Below the pieces are notes generated by a model. The model was not told the origin of the DNA, did not search any database, and was given only the letters and a program-made list of their open reading frames with translations. The translations under genes and the position numbers were made by a program. This document shows positions 9,412 to 18,439 of a stretch of DNA of 64,000 nt, one piece after another. The DNA is taken from positions 82,612-146,611 of the forward strand of contig DGCD01000010.1 in the NCBI GenBank assembly GCA_002384935.1, given 5' to 3'. The stretch comes from Pusillimonas sp. UBA3987. GTDB lineage: Bacteria; Pseudomonadota; Gammaproteobacteria; Burkholderiales; Burkholderiaceae_B. Within the stretch, counting starts at the first letter, position 1, and each line of letters starts with the position of its first letter.

Positions 9412-10446
9412 GTGCAGGTTCTAGCGCAAGAAAACCCGTTTAGTTCATCTCATTTTCGCGCGGGCAGCGAAGGTTGGCGTATTTGCGTCGCCCCCATGAT
9501 CGACGTGACCGATCGTCATTGCCGGTACTTCCATCGTCTGCTGGCGCCGCATGTGCGTCTTTATACTGAAATGATCACGACGGGCGCGATCGAATTCGGG
9601 AATCGATCGCGTTTACTTGATTTTAATGCTGCAGAGCATCCTGTTGCCCTGCAGCTTGGCGGCAGCGAGCCTGCCGCCCTGGCCGCGTCTGCGCGGGCTG
9701 GCCAGCAGTGGGGATACGACGAAATCAACCTGAATTGCGGTTGCCCATCGGAGCGTGTTCAGAAAGGCGCGTTTGGCGCATGCCTGATGGCCGAGGCGAG
9801 CCTGGTGGCCGATTGCATCAAGGCCATGCAAGATGCGGTTACCGTTCCGGTTACCGTTAAACACCGCTTGGGGCTTGATTACGACGAGTCTTACGATATG
9901 GTGCGTGATTTTGTCGGCACTTTGTATCAGGTGGGGTGCCGTGTATTCATTGTGCATGCCCGCAATGCGGTATTGAAGGGTCTGAGCCCCAAAGACAATC
10001 GTGAGAAACCGCCTTTGCGATACAGCATGGCCGAACAGTTGCGGCACGACTTTCCCGAAGCGATTTTCGTGCTCAATGGCGGGATTGCCCAGGTTGAGCA
10101 ATCGGTTTCATTGCTGCAGCGATTCGATGGCGTTATGCTGGGCAGGGCTGCCTGGCACGACCCGGCTGTTCTGTCGGCGCTGTCTGCATATTTGTGGCCG
10201 GCAAGCTCGGTGCCACACGAGGCGCAAGTGGTGCAGCACATGGTTGACTATGCCGATGCACAGGTGCGGCAAGGCGTTCCCTTGCGCATGGTGGTCAGGC
10301 CCATGCTGGGCTGGTTGTCCGGCCGCCCTGGGGCCAGGCGCTGGCGTCAGATGCTGTCTGATCCTGTCCATTTGAATGAGCAGGATCCCATGTTGATTAT
10401 CCGGGCCTACGAGCAGGTGAGTGGTTCTCGTACCGTTAGTGTTTAG
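9412..10446 (+). CDS. dusA: tRNA-dihydrouridine(20/20a) synthase DusA
   Basis: FMN enzyme that reduces uridines 20/20a in the tRNA D-loop. The 344-residue protein has the VAPMIDVTDRHCRYFHR N-terminus typical of DusA, the catalytic cysteine in NLNCGCPSERVQKGAFG and the flavin-binding VKHRLG and LNGGI motifs. The start is GTG at 9412; it leaves about 25 residues before the APM motif, as usual in DusA. Its 3' end overlaps the convergent CBS-protein gene by 11 bases. Confidence 0.92.
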   Translation: MQVLAQENPFSSSHFRAGSEGWRICVAPMIDVTDRHCRYFHRLLAPHVRLYTEMITTGAIEFGNRSRLLDFNAAEHPVALQLGGSEPAALAASARAGQQWGYDEINLNCGCPSERVQKGAFGACLMAEASLVADCIKAMQDAVTVPVTVKHRLGLDYDESYDMVRDFVGTLYQVGCRVFIVHARNAVLKGLSPKDNREKPPLRYSMAEQLRHDFPEAIFVLNGGIAQVEQSVSLLQRFDGVMLGRAAWHDPAVLSALSAYLWPASSVPHEAQVVQHMVDYADAQVRQGVPLRMVVRPMLGWLSGRPGARRWRQMLSDPVHLNEQDPMLIIRAYEQVSGSRTVSV

Positions 10447-10915
10447 GCGGTGCGGTTCTGTTGTTTTCTTCGTCCAGTTCGGTTGGCCAGTCGCGGATGT
10501 AGGCTTTAAGCATGTTATTTTCGAAACGCTGTGCGGCAACGATGGCCTGTGCCATGTCGTAGAACGAAATAACGCCCAGCAAAACCGGGCCGTCCATAAC
10601 GGGCATGTAGCGTGCATGCTTGTCGAGCATCAGGCGCTGGACCTCTTCGGCACTGGTGTTTGGCGTGACGCTGACAGGGGCATCGTCCATGATGCTGCGA
10701 ATGGTGAAATCGCCTGTGGCGCCGCCGTTGGTGTGTAAATGACGAATGATTTCGCGGAAGGTCACCATGCCAACCAGCTCCCCGTGCTCCATAATAACCA
10801 GCGACCCGATGTCCTGCTCGGCCATGGTCTCAAGTGCCTGTTTAACGGGGGTTTCCGGTGTGGCGGTATAAAGCGTATGGCCTTTAACCCGCAATATTTC
10901 ACTAACTTTAAGCAT
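10436..10915 (-). CDS. CBS domain-containing protein
   Basis: A 159-residue protein made of two CBS motifs (about residues 5-65 and 75-130) and a short charged tail. Stand-alone CBS pairs bind adenine nucleotides or S-adenosyl ligands as regulatory modules; the partner here is unknown. The start overlaps the stop of the YihY gene by 8 bases, so the two are co-transcribed and translationally coupled. Confidence 0.85.
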   Translation of the reverse strand: MLKVSEILRVKGHTLYTATPETPVKQALETMAEQDIGSLVIMEHGELVGMVTFREIIRHLHTNGGATGDFTIRSIMDDAPVSVTPNTSAEEVQRLMLDKHARYMPVMDGPVLLGVISFYDMAQAIVAAQRFENNMLKAYIRDWPTELDEENNRTAPPKH

Positions 10916-12254
10916 GATGCGTCTCCCCGGACTTCGATGTAATTTCTTTATTCTCCAACAATTCGGTCTTTTCCGATAGCGGGATTGTTTCGTCGAACAC
11001 GTCTTCCAGCGTTATGTTGGGGCAATCCGACAAAGCATGTGCGACGGCTTTGAGCAGGAAAGGATCTTCCCGCAGTTCCAATTGATCGCGGTCGATCAGG
11101 AATTGGTCGATGAGGGCAGACAGTTTCGTTTCGCGTATGTCGCTTGCCAGCACCCAGTGATCCATACCTTTTTCCTGTGTCGGCACCACGATACCCAGAT
11201 GTTTCAGGGCGCGTAATACCGAGAGTAATTCGTTTGCGTGCAGACGCAGGTGCGCACCCAGAAACCGCGTACTTCGGCCTGGATTTGGGGTGTTCTGGGC
11301 GCTGCGCAAAAGGCGCAGAATACGCACGGCATCGATAAAAGCGGCGCCTGTTTTGCGCTTTTCCGCCCATCGGCGCAAGCGCAACGAGGGCAGGGTGGCA
11401 GCGACAGTGGCACCAAACAGAATGACCAGCCACGATAAATAAATCCAAAGCAGAAAAATAGGCAACGTGGCAAAAGCGCCATAAATAATGGTGTAAGAGG
11501 GAAATTGCGTGATGTAAAAAGCAAACCCGGATTTCATGATTTCCAGCACAATGGCCGTGCCGAAGCCGCCGGCCAGCGCATCGCGCCAGAAAACATGGCG
11601 GTTGGGAACAAAGACGAACAAAGCACTGAACGCGAGCCCGGTAATGACAACAGGGATGACTGACAGTGCAAACCGCAGGGAGCGGGCAACTTGCCCAACA
11701 TCAAACGCCGATTGCTGCGCAAGGAACGAGGTGGCCCACAGGCTGGCGCCCGCAAGAATGGGGCCCGCGGAGATAATGGCCCAATAAACCAGAATGCGTT
11801 GTGGTAACGGGCGCTGCTGCTCAACCTGCCAGATATCGTTCAGCACGGTGTCGATGGCCATGATGAGCATGATCGATACGACCAACAGGAACACCGTGCC
11901 GATGGCGGTAAGACCGGAGGCTTGTTCGGCGAACATGTTCAAGTAGCGCATGACCGTCTCAGACACGGTCGGCGGCATCAGGCTGTTCACCAGGAAATTT
12001 TCCAGTGCGTCGCGAAATTCGGAAAACAGCGGGAAAGCGGTAAACAATGACAGGAAAACTGCCAGCATGGGCACCAGGGCCAGTACCGTGGTGAAGGTCA
12101 GGCTTGAAGCAACCTGGGTCAGCTTCTTGTCTTGCGCGTGCGCAGAGGCATACGCCAGCACCTTTGCTGCATCGTGCCATTTCTGGCTCAATTTAGCCTT
12201 GGTGTCCAACGTGTCGTTATCCTGATCGGCGGGTTGCGTCGACTTTGTACTCAT
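10908..12254 (-). CDS. YihY/BrkB family inner-membrane protein
   Basis: A 448-residue protein with six hydrophobic segments between about residues 50 and 290 and a C-terminal cytoplasmic winged-helix-like extension of about 150 residues. The family was once called ribonuclease BN; that activity has been reassigned to another gene, and its real role (possibly transport or envelope integrity) is unsettled. It is followed by a coupled CBS gene and is divergent from the DUF2069-selO-aroC run. Confidence 0.88.
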   Translation of the reverse strand: MSTKSTQPADQDNDTLDTKAKLSQKWHDAAKVLAYASAHAQDKKLTQVASSLTFTTVLALVPMLAVFLSLFTAFPLFSEFRDALENFLVNSLMPPTVSETVMRYLNMFAEQASGLTAIGTVFLLVVSIMLIMAIDTVLNDIWQVEQQRPLPQRILVYWAIISAGPILAGASLWATSFLAQQSAFDVGQVARSLRFALSVIPVVITGLAFSALFVFVPNRHVFWRDALAGGFGTAIVLEIMKSGFAFYITQFPSYTIIYGAFATLPIFLLWIYLSWLVILFGATVAATLPSLRLRRWAEKRKTGAAFIDAVRILRLLRSAQNTPNPGRSTRFLGAHLRLHANELLSVLRALKHLGIVVPTQEKGMDHWVLASDIRETKLSALIDQFLIDRDQLELREDPFLLKAVAHALSDCPNITLEDVFDETIPLSEKTELLENKEITSKSGETHHA

Positions 12255-12306
12255 TGATATTGTGGTCTCTCGAGACGCGGCTTGGCATTCGGGTAATAAT
12301 ACCAGT

Positions 12307-12702
12307 ATGAACGTTCAATTAAATCCTTACTTGCGGTATACGGCTTCGGCTTCCTTAATCGGTCTTATTGTGTTGTGTGTGGGATGGGAATTGTTTTGGG
12401 CGCCTATCCGCCCGGGCGGTTCATATCTGGTGTTGAAGGCCATCCCCTTATTGTTGCCTTTGCGCGGTGTATTGAAAGGCAATGTGTACACCATGCAATG
12501 GGCCAGCATGCTGATTCTTCTTTATTTCATGGAAGGGGTTGTACGGGCCTATTCCGATCCCAACGCCGCGTCGGCCATGTTGGCCGGTCTTGAGATTCTT
12601 TTGTCCTTCGTCTTTTACGTATGCGCTCTGATGTATTTGCGCCCGGCAAAGAAAGCAGCTCAGGCGGCCAAGAAAGCAGCAAAAGCAAAGGGGGCAGAAT
12701 GA
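12307..12702 (+). CDS. DUF2069 small membrane protein
   Basis: A 131-residue protein with four hydrophobic segments and a Lys/Ala-rich cytoplasmic tail. It belongs to the DUF2069 family of proteobacterial membrane proteins with no known activity. The ATG at 12307 gives a normal family length; the longer frame from 12262 would add an implausible leader overlapping the divergent promoter. Its stop overlaps the selO start by 4 bases (ATGA). Confidence 0.85.
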   Translation: MNVQLNPYLRYTASASLIGLIVLCVGWELFWAPIRPGGSYLVLKAIPLLLPLRGVLKGNVYTMQWASMLILLYFMEGVVRAYSDPNAASAMLAGLEILLSFVFYVCALMYLRPAKKAAQAAKKAAKAKGAE

Positions 12703-14183
12703 GTACCAGACCTTTCGACAATCTGCATGTTGAAAATTCGTTTGCCGATGTATTGCCGGCACACTTTTATACGCGCCTGGAGACCCAGGCATTAACGAAC
12801 CCGCGGCTGTTGCACGTAAATACCGATGTTGCGAAGTTGTTGGGCTTGTCTGAGTCCGCGCTTCAGAGCCCGGAATTCCTCGATGTGTTTTCCGGCTCAT
12901 GCCCTTTGCCCGGGGGTAAAACGCTGGCTGCCGTATACAGTGGGCACCAGTTTGGCGTTTGGGCGGGGCAATTGGGTGATGGTCGCGCGCATTTGTTGGG
13001 CGAGATTGTTACCGACGAAGGACCTCAGGAGTTGCAGTTGAAAGGCTCGGGCTTGACGCCGTATTCGCGCATGGGAGACGGCCGTGCGGTTGTGCGTTCT
13101 TCGGTGCGTGAGTATCTTGCAGGAGAGGCCATGGCCGGCCTGGGCATTCCGACCACCCGTGCATTGTCGCTGGTGGTGGCCGATGACCCCGTGTACAGGG
13201 AAACCCAGGAAACAGCGGCGGTGGTCGCGCGGGTGGCGCCGACGTTTGTGCGTTTCGGCACCTTTGAACATTGGGCGCAGGCTCCCGAAAGCCTCAAGCT
13301 TTTGCTTCGGTATGTGGTACCGCGTTTTTTTCCTCAATGCCTGGCCGCAGAGGAGTCGGCCCTGTCCGATTTGAGTCATGACACGATTTTACGATTCCTG
13401 CATGAAGTGGTAGTGAAATCGGCGCGTTTGATGGCCGATTGGCAAACCGTGGGTTTCTGTCACGGCGTCATGAATACCGACAACATGTCGATCCTGGGCA
13501 TTACCCTGGACTACGGGCCTTACGGGTTCATGGACGGCTTTCAGATCAATCATGTCTGCAACCATACAGATACGCATGGCCGCTATGCCTGGAATGTTCA
13601 GCCGTCGGTGATGCACTGGAACCTTTACCGGCTGGCCAGCAGCTTGACGGCGCTGGGCCTGGAGCCCGATGAGCTTAAAACGCAGTTGCAGGCCTATGAA
13701 GAGGCCTTTCTAAGTGCTTATCAAGGTAATCTTGTGCGCAAGTTCGGCTGGCTGTCCTGGCACGAACAGGATCAGGAGCTGGTGGACGAATGGTGGCGCC
13801 TGCTGCACAGCCAATCAGCAGATTTCACGCTGAGCTTTCGTCGCTTGGCGAGCGCCCTTGATCAGCCTGAATCTTTTCTGGCGTTGTTTGAGGATCCCGC
13901 CCCGGCACGCGAGTGGCTGGAACAGTACAGGCAGCGAGTGCAGTTCGAAGGGCGCAGCCAGGCCGATCGCGTCACGCAAATGCTTTCGGCGAATCCGCTG
14001 TATGTGTTGCGTAATCATCTGGCGCAACAAGCCATTGATGCGGCAGAGCAAAACGACGCTTCGGTTATTGATGACCTGATGGCCGTGTTGCGCGATCCTT
14101 ATACAGAGCGGCCCGGGTTCGAGGCGTATGCCGAGCCGGCCCCGGAGTGGGCGCGACACCTTGAGGTCAGTTGCTCTTCTTGA
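12699..14183 (+). CDS. selO: Protein adenylyltransferase SelO (YdiU family)
   Basis: Pseudokinase-fold enzyme that transfers AMP from ATP to Ser/Thr/Tyr of target proteins, linked to oxidative stress. The 494-residue protein carries GQLGDGRAHLLGE, LKGSGLTPYSR, RSSVREYLAGEAM, and the HGVMNTDNMSILG and DYGPYGFMD catalytic and metal motifs. It ends in Cys-Ser-Ser, matching the Sec-Ser-Ser end of the vertebrate selenoprotein O with Cys in place of Sec. The start is the ATG overlapping the DUF2069 stop; the longer upstream frame is a shadow. Confidence 0.93.
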   Translation: MSTRPFDNLHVENSFADVLPAHFYTRLETQALTNPRLLHVNTDVAKLLGLSESALQSPEFLDVFSGSCPLPGGKTLAAVYSGHQFGVWAGQLGDGRAHLLGEIVTDEGPQELQLKGSGLTPYSRMGDGRAVVRSSVREYLAGEAMAGLGIPTTRALSLVVADDPVYRETQETAAVVARVAPTFVRFGTFEHWAQAPESLKLLLRYVVPRFFPQCLAAEESALSDLSHDTILRFLHEVVVKSARLMADWQTVGFCHGVMNTDNMSILGITLDYGPYGFMDGFQINHVCNHTDTHGRYAWNVQPSVMHWNLYRLASSLTALGLEPDELKTQLQAYEEAFLSAYQGNLVRKFGWLSWHEQDQELVDEWWRLLHSQSADFTLSFRRLASALDQPESFLALFEDPAPAREWLEQYRQRVQFEGRSQADRVTQMLSANPLYVLRNHLAQQAIDAAEQNDASVIDDLMAVLRDPYTERPGFEAYAEPAPEWARHLEVSCSS

Positions 14184-14231
14184 TGCGATAATCACGTTTT
14201 AATGTGTTTATTATTTTCGTGACTGGACATT

Positions 14232-15290
14232 ATGTCGGGCAATACTCTTGGAAAACTGTTTTGCGTTTCAAACTTTGGTGAGTCGCATGGCCCGGCCATT
14301 GGCGCGGTGATAGATGGCTGCCCTCCGGGGCTGTCGTTGTCGGAGGCGGATATACAGGCCGAACTAAACCGTCGCCGGCCTGGTACGTCGCGTCATGTCA
14401 CGCAGCGTAAAGAGCCGGACACCGTCGAGATCCTGTCGGGCGTATACAACGGGACGACGACAGGCACCCCGATTGGCCTGCTGATTCGTAATACCGATGC
14501 TCGCAGTAAAGACTACAGCAATATCGAGGACACCTTCCGGCCCGGGCATGCCGACTACGCCTATTGGCGCAAGTATGAACACCGGGATCCGCGCGGTGGC
14601 GGTCGTTCGTCGGCCCGTCTTACCGCACCCACTGTGGCTGCCGGCGCCATTGCCAGGAAGTGGTTGGCACAAACATTCGGGATTCAGGTTCGCGGCTACA
14701 TGAGCCAACTGGGTGAGATTCCCATTCCTTTCGTGAACTGGGAGTACGTGGCGCAGAATCCGTTTTTCGCGCCCAACGCCGATCTGGTTCCCGAGCTTGA
14801 GGCTTATATGGATCAGTTGCGGCGTGACGGCGATTCGATAGGCGCGCGTATCGAGGTCGTGGCCGAGAACGTGCCGGCCGGTTGGGGTGAGCCAATCTAC
14901 GATCGGCTGGATGCCGACATTGCCCACGCCATGATGGGATTGAATGCCGTAAAAGGCGTATCGATTGGCGCTGGTTTTGATGCAATTACGCAGCGGGGGT
15001 CAGTGCACGGGGATGAAATCACACCTGAAGGATTTGTGGGCAACAATGCCGGCGGTGTACTGGGCGGCGTTTCGTCAGGCCAGCCGCTCACGGTGTCTTT
15101 GGCAATCAAGCCAACGTCCAGCATCCGGGTCATGCGACGTTCGGTCAATCGTGCCAATGAGCCTGTTGAGGTTCAAACGCTGGGGCGTCATGACCCGTGT
15201 GTGGGCATTCGTGCCACGCCGATTGCAGAAGCCTTGTTGGCAGTTGTATTAATGGATCATGCTTTGCGACATCGGGCGCAGTGTGGCTAA
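14232..15290 (+). CDS. aroC: Chorismate synthase
   Basis: Last shikimate-pathway enzyme: makes chorismate from EPSP using reduced FMN. The 352-residue protein shows all three signatures: GESHGPAIGAVIDGCPPG near residue 16, GRSSARLTAPTVAAGAIA around residue 126, and R-x-D-P-C-V-G-I-R near the C-terminus. It lies 48 bases after selO on the same strand; a weak promoter could lie in that gap. Confidence 0.97.
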   Translation: MSGNTLGKLFCVSNFGESHGPAIGAVIDGCPPGLSLSEADIQAELNRRRPGTSRHVTQRKEPDTVEILSGVYNGTTTGTPIGLLIRNTDARSKDYSNIEDTFRPGHADYAYWRKYEHRDPRGGGRSSARLTAPTVAAGAIARKWLAQTFGIQVRGYMSQLGEIPIPFVNWEYVAQNPFFAPNADLVPELEAYMDQLRRDGDSIGARIEVVAENVPAGWGEPIYDRLDADIAHAMMGLNAVKGVSIGAGFDAITQRGSVHGDEITPEGFVGNNAGGVLGGVSSGQPLTVSLAIKPTSSIRVMRRSVNRANEPVEVQTLGRHDPCVGIRATPIAEALLAVVLMDHALRHRAQCG

Positions 15291-15357
15291 TGTCATTGCG
15301 TCGTGGTCAGCCAGGTAAATTTTATGTATTAATGAAAGTTCGGGCCGGGAGTTTGTC

Positions 15358-16191
15358 ATGGGCAAGTTAAAGTTCAATCGTTTATTCAGCGCAGCGGCAC
15401 TGGCCGCGACGTTGCTGGTTTCCGGCTGTGCCAGCGTGCAAACCACGCAGTCCGGCGCGGTGGGTGTCGAGCGTCAACAATATATGTCGGGGCTGGTGTC
15501 GGAGCAGGCTTTGGAACAAGAGGCTGCAGCGCAGTACGACAGCCTGTTGTCACAGGCTCGGGCCCAGGGAAAGCTGGACTCCAATGCCGCTCAAACACGC
15601 CGTGTTCAGGATATTGCTAAACGCCTGACTGCCCAGGCTGGTGTATTTCGCCCTGATGCCGCCCAATGGAACTGGGAAGTGCATGTGCTGAACGATGATC
15701 AGGTGAATGCCTGGTGTATGCCGGGTGGCAAGATTGCGGTTTACAGTGGCCTGATTAATCGTTTGAATCCAACCGACGATGAGCTGGCTGCCGTCATCGG
15801 GCATGAAATTGCGCATGCTTTACGCGAGCATTCCCGCGAGCAGGTTTCCCAGCAGATGGCCACGCAGATGGGGTTGTCGGTGTTGGCGGCAGTGACGGGC
15901 AATCAGGCTTCGGCAGACCTGGGTAATGCCTTAACAAACGTGATGTTCACGTTGCCCAATAGCCGCACTCATGAAACCGAAGCAGATCGAATCGGCACGG
16001 AATTGGCTGCGCGAGCGGGCTACAACCCCAATGCCGCCGTCACTTTATGGCAGAAAATGGCCAAGCTCGACCGTGGCGAGGCGCCACCGGAGTTTCTATC
16101 GACTCACCCCTCTCCCGACAGCCGTATTCAGGATTTGAAAGTGATAGCGAATCAGGTCATGCCTTTGTATGAGCAGAGTCAAAATCGATAA
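15358..16191 (+). CDS. M48 family metallopeptidase lipoprotein
   Basis: A 277-residue exported zinc protease. The signal peptide ends in a lipobox (LLVSGC), so the protein should be anchored by acylated Cys22. The HEIAH zinc motif lies near residue 145 and the third ligand in the ETEADRIGTELAARAGY stretch, as in LoiP/YcaL/BepA-type quality-control proteases, but without the TPR domain of BepA. It sits between aroC and the leu operon, with no obvious functional link. Confidence 0.9.
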   Translation: MGKLKFNRLFSAAALAATLLVSGCASVQTTQSGAVGVERQQYMSGLVSEQALEQEAAAQYDSLLSQARAQGKLDSNAAQTRRVQDIAKRLTAQAGVFRPDAAQWNWEVHVLNDDQVNAWCMPGGKIAVYSGLINRLNPTDDELAAVIGHEIAHALREHSREQVSQQMATQMGLSVLAAVTGNQASADLGNALTNVMFTLPNSRTHETEADRIGTELAARAGYNPNAAVTLWQKMAKLDRGEAPPEFLSTHPSPDSRIQDLKVIANQVMPLYEQSQNR

Positions 16192-16240
16192 CCGGACCAG
16201 CCGCAGACGGGTAGTTCCAATACCAGTATAAATTATCTTC

Positions 16241-16268
16241 TTGTACTAGCGTAAGACCTTGGCATAAT
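16241..16268 (+). promoter_or_regulatory. Candidate sigma70 promoter for the leu operon
   Basis: TTGTAC (16241-16246) and CATAAT (16263-16268) are separated by 16 bases and lie about 45 bases before the leuC ATG. The -10 matches consensus at five of six positions; the -35 only at three. A run of ten T residues follows. No leucine-rich leader peptide or attenuator hairpin was seen in this gap. Confidence 0.35.
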
Positions 16269-16310
16269 AGGTTCATTGTCTTTTTTTTTTGATTTTCAGA
16301 GGGCACTATT

Positions 16311-17714
16311 ATGGCCGAAACCCTTTACGACAAATTGTGGAATGTCCACGTGGTGCATCAGGAGTCCGATGGCACCTGTTTACTTTATATCGACCGGCAG
16401 CTTCTGCATGAAGTTACCAGCCCCCAGGCATTCGAGGGCTTGCAGCTGGCAGATCGCAAACCATGGCGAATCAGCGCCAATTTGGCGGTGGCCGATCACA
16501 ACGTACCCACCACAGCGCGTGACCAGGGCATCAAGGATGAAATTTCCCGTATCCAGGTCGAGACGCTGGATGACAATTGCGAGAAATACGGGATTACTGA
16601 ATTTCGCATGAACGACATGCGTCAGGGCATTGTTCACGTCATTGGTCCTGAGCAGGGCGCAACGCTGCCGGGGATGACGGTGGTGTGCGGCGATTCCCAC
16701 ACCAGCACGCATGGTGCGGTAGCGGCGTTGGCGTTCGGTATCGGTACGTCTGAAGTAGAACACGCCATGGCAACACAAACCTTGCTCATGAAAAAGAGCA
16801 AGAACATGTTGATTGAAGTCGATGGCGAGTTGCCTGCGGGTTGTTCGGCCAAAGATCTGGTGCTGTATATCATTGGTGAAATTGGTACGGCCGGGGCAAC
16901 CGGTTATGCCATTGAGTTCGCCGGTAGTGCGGTACGAGACCTGTCTATCGAGGGGCGCATGACCGTGTGCAACATGGCGATTGAGGCAGGGGCCCGGTCC
17001 GGCATGGTGGCCGTGGATGATAAAACCGTTGATTATTTCCGTGATCGTCCTTATTCACCCACCGGTGAAATGTGGGATCAGGCCGTTGAGTACTGGCGCA
17101 CCCTGCATTCCGACGAGGGGGCGCACTTCGATCGGGTGATCAATTTGAATGCGGCCGATGTGCAGCCCCAGGTCACGTGGGGTACTTCACCGGAAATGGT
17201 CGTGCCCGTTTCGGGCAAGGTGCCTGATCCCGCGCAGGAAAAAGATCCGGTCAAGCGCAGCGGTATGGAAGGTGCCCTGAAGTATATGGGCCTTGAGCCC
17301 AATACCCCCATAACGGACATCAGACCCGATCGGATATTTATCGGCTCCTGTACCAATTCGCGTATTGAAGACATGCGTGCTGCAGCCGCTGTCGTGAAGG
17401 GCAAGAAGGTGGCGGCGAACATCAAGCAGGCGATGGTCGTGCCCGGTTCGGGTCTGGTCAAGCGTCAGGCAGAAAAAGAAGGCCTGGATCAAATTTTTAT
17501 CGACGCCGGATTTGAATGGCGTGAGCCGGGTTGCTCAATGTGTCTGGCCATGAACGCCGATCGTCTTGAACCAGGCGAGCGCGGTGCATCAACTTCCAAC
17601 CGTAATTTTGAAGGCCGTCAGGGGCAGGGTGGACGTTCGCATCTGGTGAGTCCCGCCATGGCGGCCGCGGCAGCGGTGGCCGGTCACTTTGTCGACGTTC
17701 GTCAATTCAGTTAA
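16311..17714 (+). CDS. leuC: 3-isopropylmalate dehydratase large subunit
   Basis: Aconitase-fold [4Fe-4S] subunit that isomerises 2- to 3-isopropylmalate with LeuD. The 467-residue protein begins MAETLYDKLW and carries the cluster ligands in GSCTNSRIED and GCSMCLAMN, plus GDSHTSTHGA. It heads the leuC-leuD-leuB run; the gap to leuD is only 10 bases with a GGAG ribosome site. Confidence 0.97.
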   Translation: MAETLYDKLWNVHVVHQESDGTCLLYIDRQLLHEVTSPQAFEGLQLADRKPWRISANLAVADHNVPTTARDQGIKDEISRIQVETLDDNCEKYGITEFRMNDMRQGIVHVIGPEQGATLPGMTVVCGDSHTSTHGAVAALAFGIGTSEVEHAMATQTLLMKKSKNMLIEVDGELPAGCSAKDLVLYIIGEIGTAGATGYAIEFAGSAVRDLSIEGRMTVCNMAIEAGARSGMVAVDDKTVDYFRDRPYSPTGEMWDQAVEYWRTLHSDEGAHFDRVINLNAADVQPQVTWGTSPEMVVPVSGKVPDPAQEKDPVKRSGMEGALKYMGLEPNTPITDIRPDRIFIGSCTNSRIEDMRAAAAVVKGKKVAANIKQAMVVPGSGLVKRQAEKEGLDQIFIDAGFEWREPGCSMCLAMNADRLEPGERGASTSNRNFEGRQGQGGRSHLVSPAMAAAAAVAGHFVDVRQFS

Positions 17715-17724
17715 GGAGTAGATC

Positions 17725-18372
17725 ATGGAAGCTTTTACCACTCACAAGGGCCTGGTTGCCCCGCTTGACCGTGAGAACGTTGATACCGATCTGATCATGC
17801 CCAAGCAGTTTTTGAAGTCGATACAAAGAACGGGGTTTGGCCCCAATCTGTTTGACACCCTGCGTTATCTCGATGTGGGCGAGCCTGGGATGGACAACTC
17901 GAAGCGTCCGTTGAATCCGGATTTTTCCCTGAATCAGCCTCGCTACCAGGGGGCGTCAATCTTGCTGACGCGCAAGAATTTCGGCTGCGGTTCCAGCCGT
18001 GAGCATGCCCCCTGGGCGTTGCTGCAGTTTGGTTTCAGGGCCATTATTGCCCCTTCGTTTGCCGATATCTTTTTCAACAACTGTTTCAAGAATGGTTTGT
18101 TGCCTATTGTGCAGCCGGAGGCGGTGGTATCCGAGTTGTTCAGTGAGATGCAAGCGAATCCAGGGTATCAGCTCACTGTCGACCTCGAGACGCAAACCAT
18201 TACCAAACCCAATGGTGAAGCCTTGAGCTTCGACGTTGAGCCGTTCCGTAAGCATTGCCTGCTTAATGGTCTGGACGATATTGCCACGACGCTGCAGAAG
18301 GCAGACAAAATTCGCGCCTTTGAGGCCGACCGCCTGGCCCGCTTTCCATGGCTCGAAGGTCTGCCCAGTTAA
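17725..18372 (+). CDS. leuD: 3-isopropylmalate dehydratase small subunit
   Basis: Swivelling-domain partner of LeuC. The 215-residue protein has DRENVDTDLIMPKQFLK near the N-terminus and the substrate-binding GCGSSREHAPWAL motif near residue 90, with the usual bacterial length. It is in the same operon as leuC and is followed after 67 bases by leuB. Confidence 0.97.
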   Translation: MEAFTTHKGLVAPLDRENVDTDLIMPKQFLKSIQRTGFGPNLFDTLRYLDVGEPGMDNSKRPLNPDFSLNQPRYQGASILLTRKNFGCGSSREHAPWALLQFGFRAIIAPSFADIFFNNCFKNGLLPIVQPEAVVSELFSEMQANPGYQLTVDLETQTITKPNGEALSFDVEPFRKHCLLNGLDDIATTLQKADKIRAFEADRLARFPWLEGLPS

Positions 18373-18439
18373 TAGTGTTGGCTGAGCCGCTGCTTTTTTG
18401 TTTAATACAGATTGAACCAGAACTCCCAGAGAATCCAGA

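Noticed and set aside
16192..16310. Leucine attenuator leader upstream of leuC
   Set aside because: No Leu-rich leader peptide or terminator stem was found; only a weak promoter-like pair is present.
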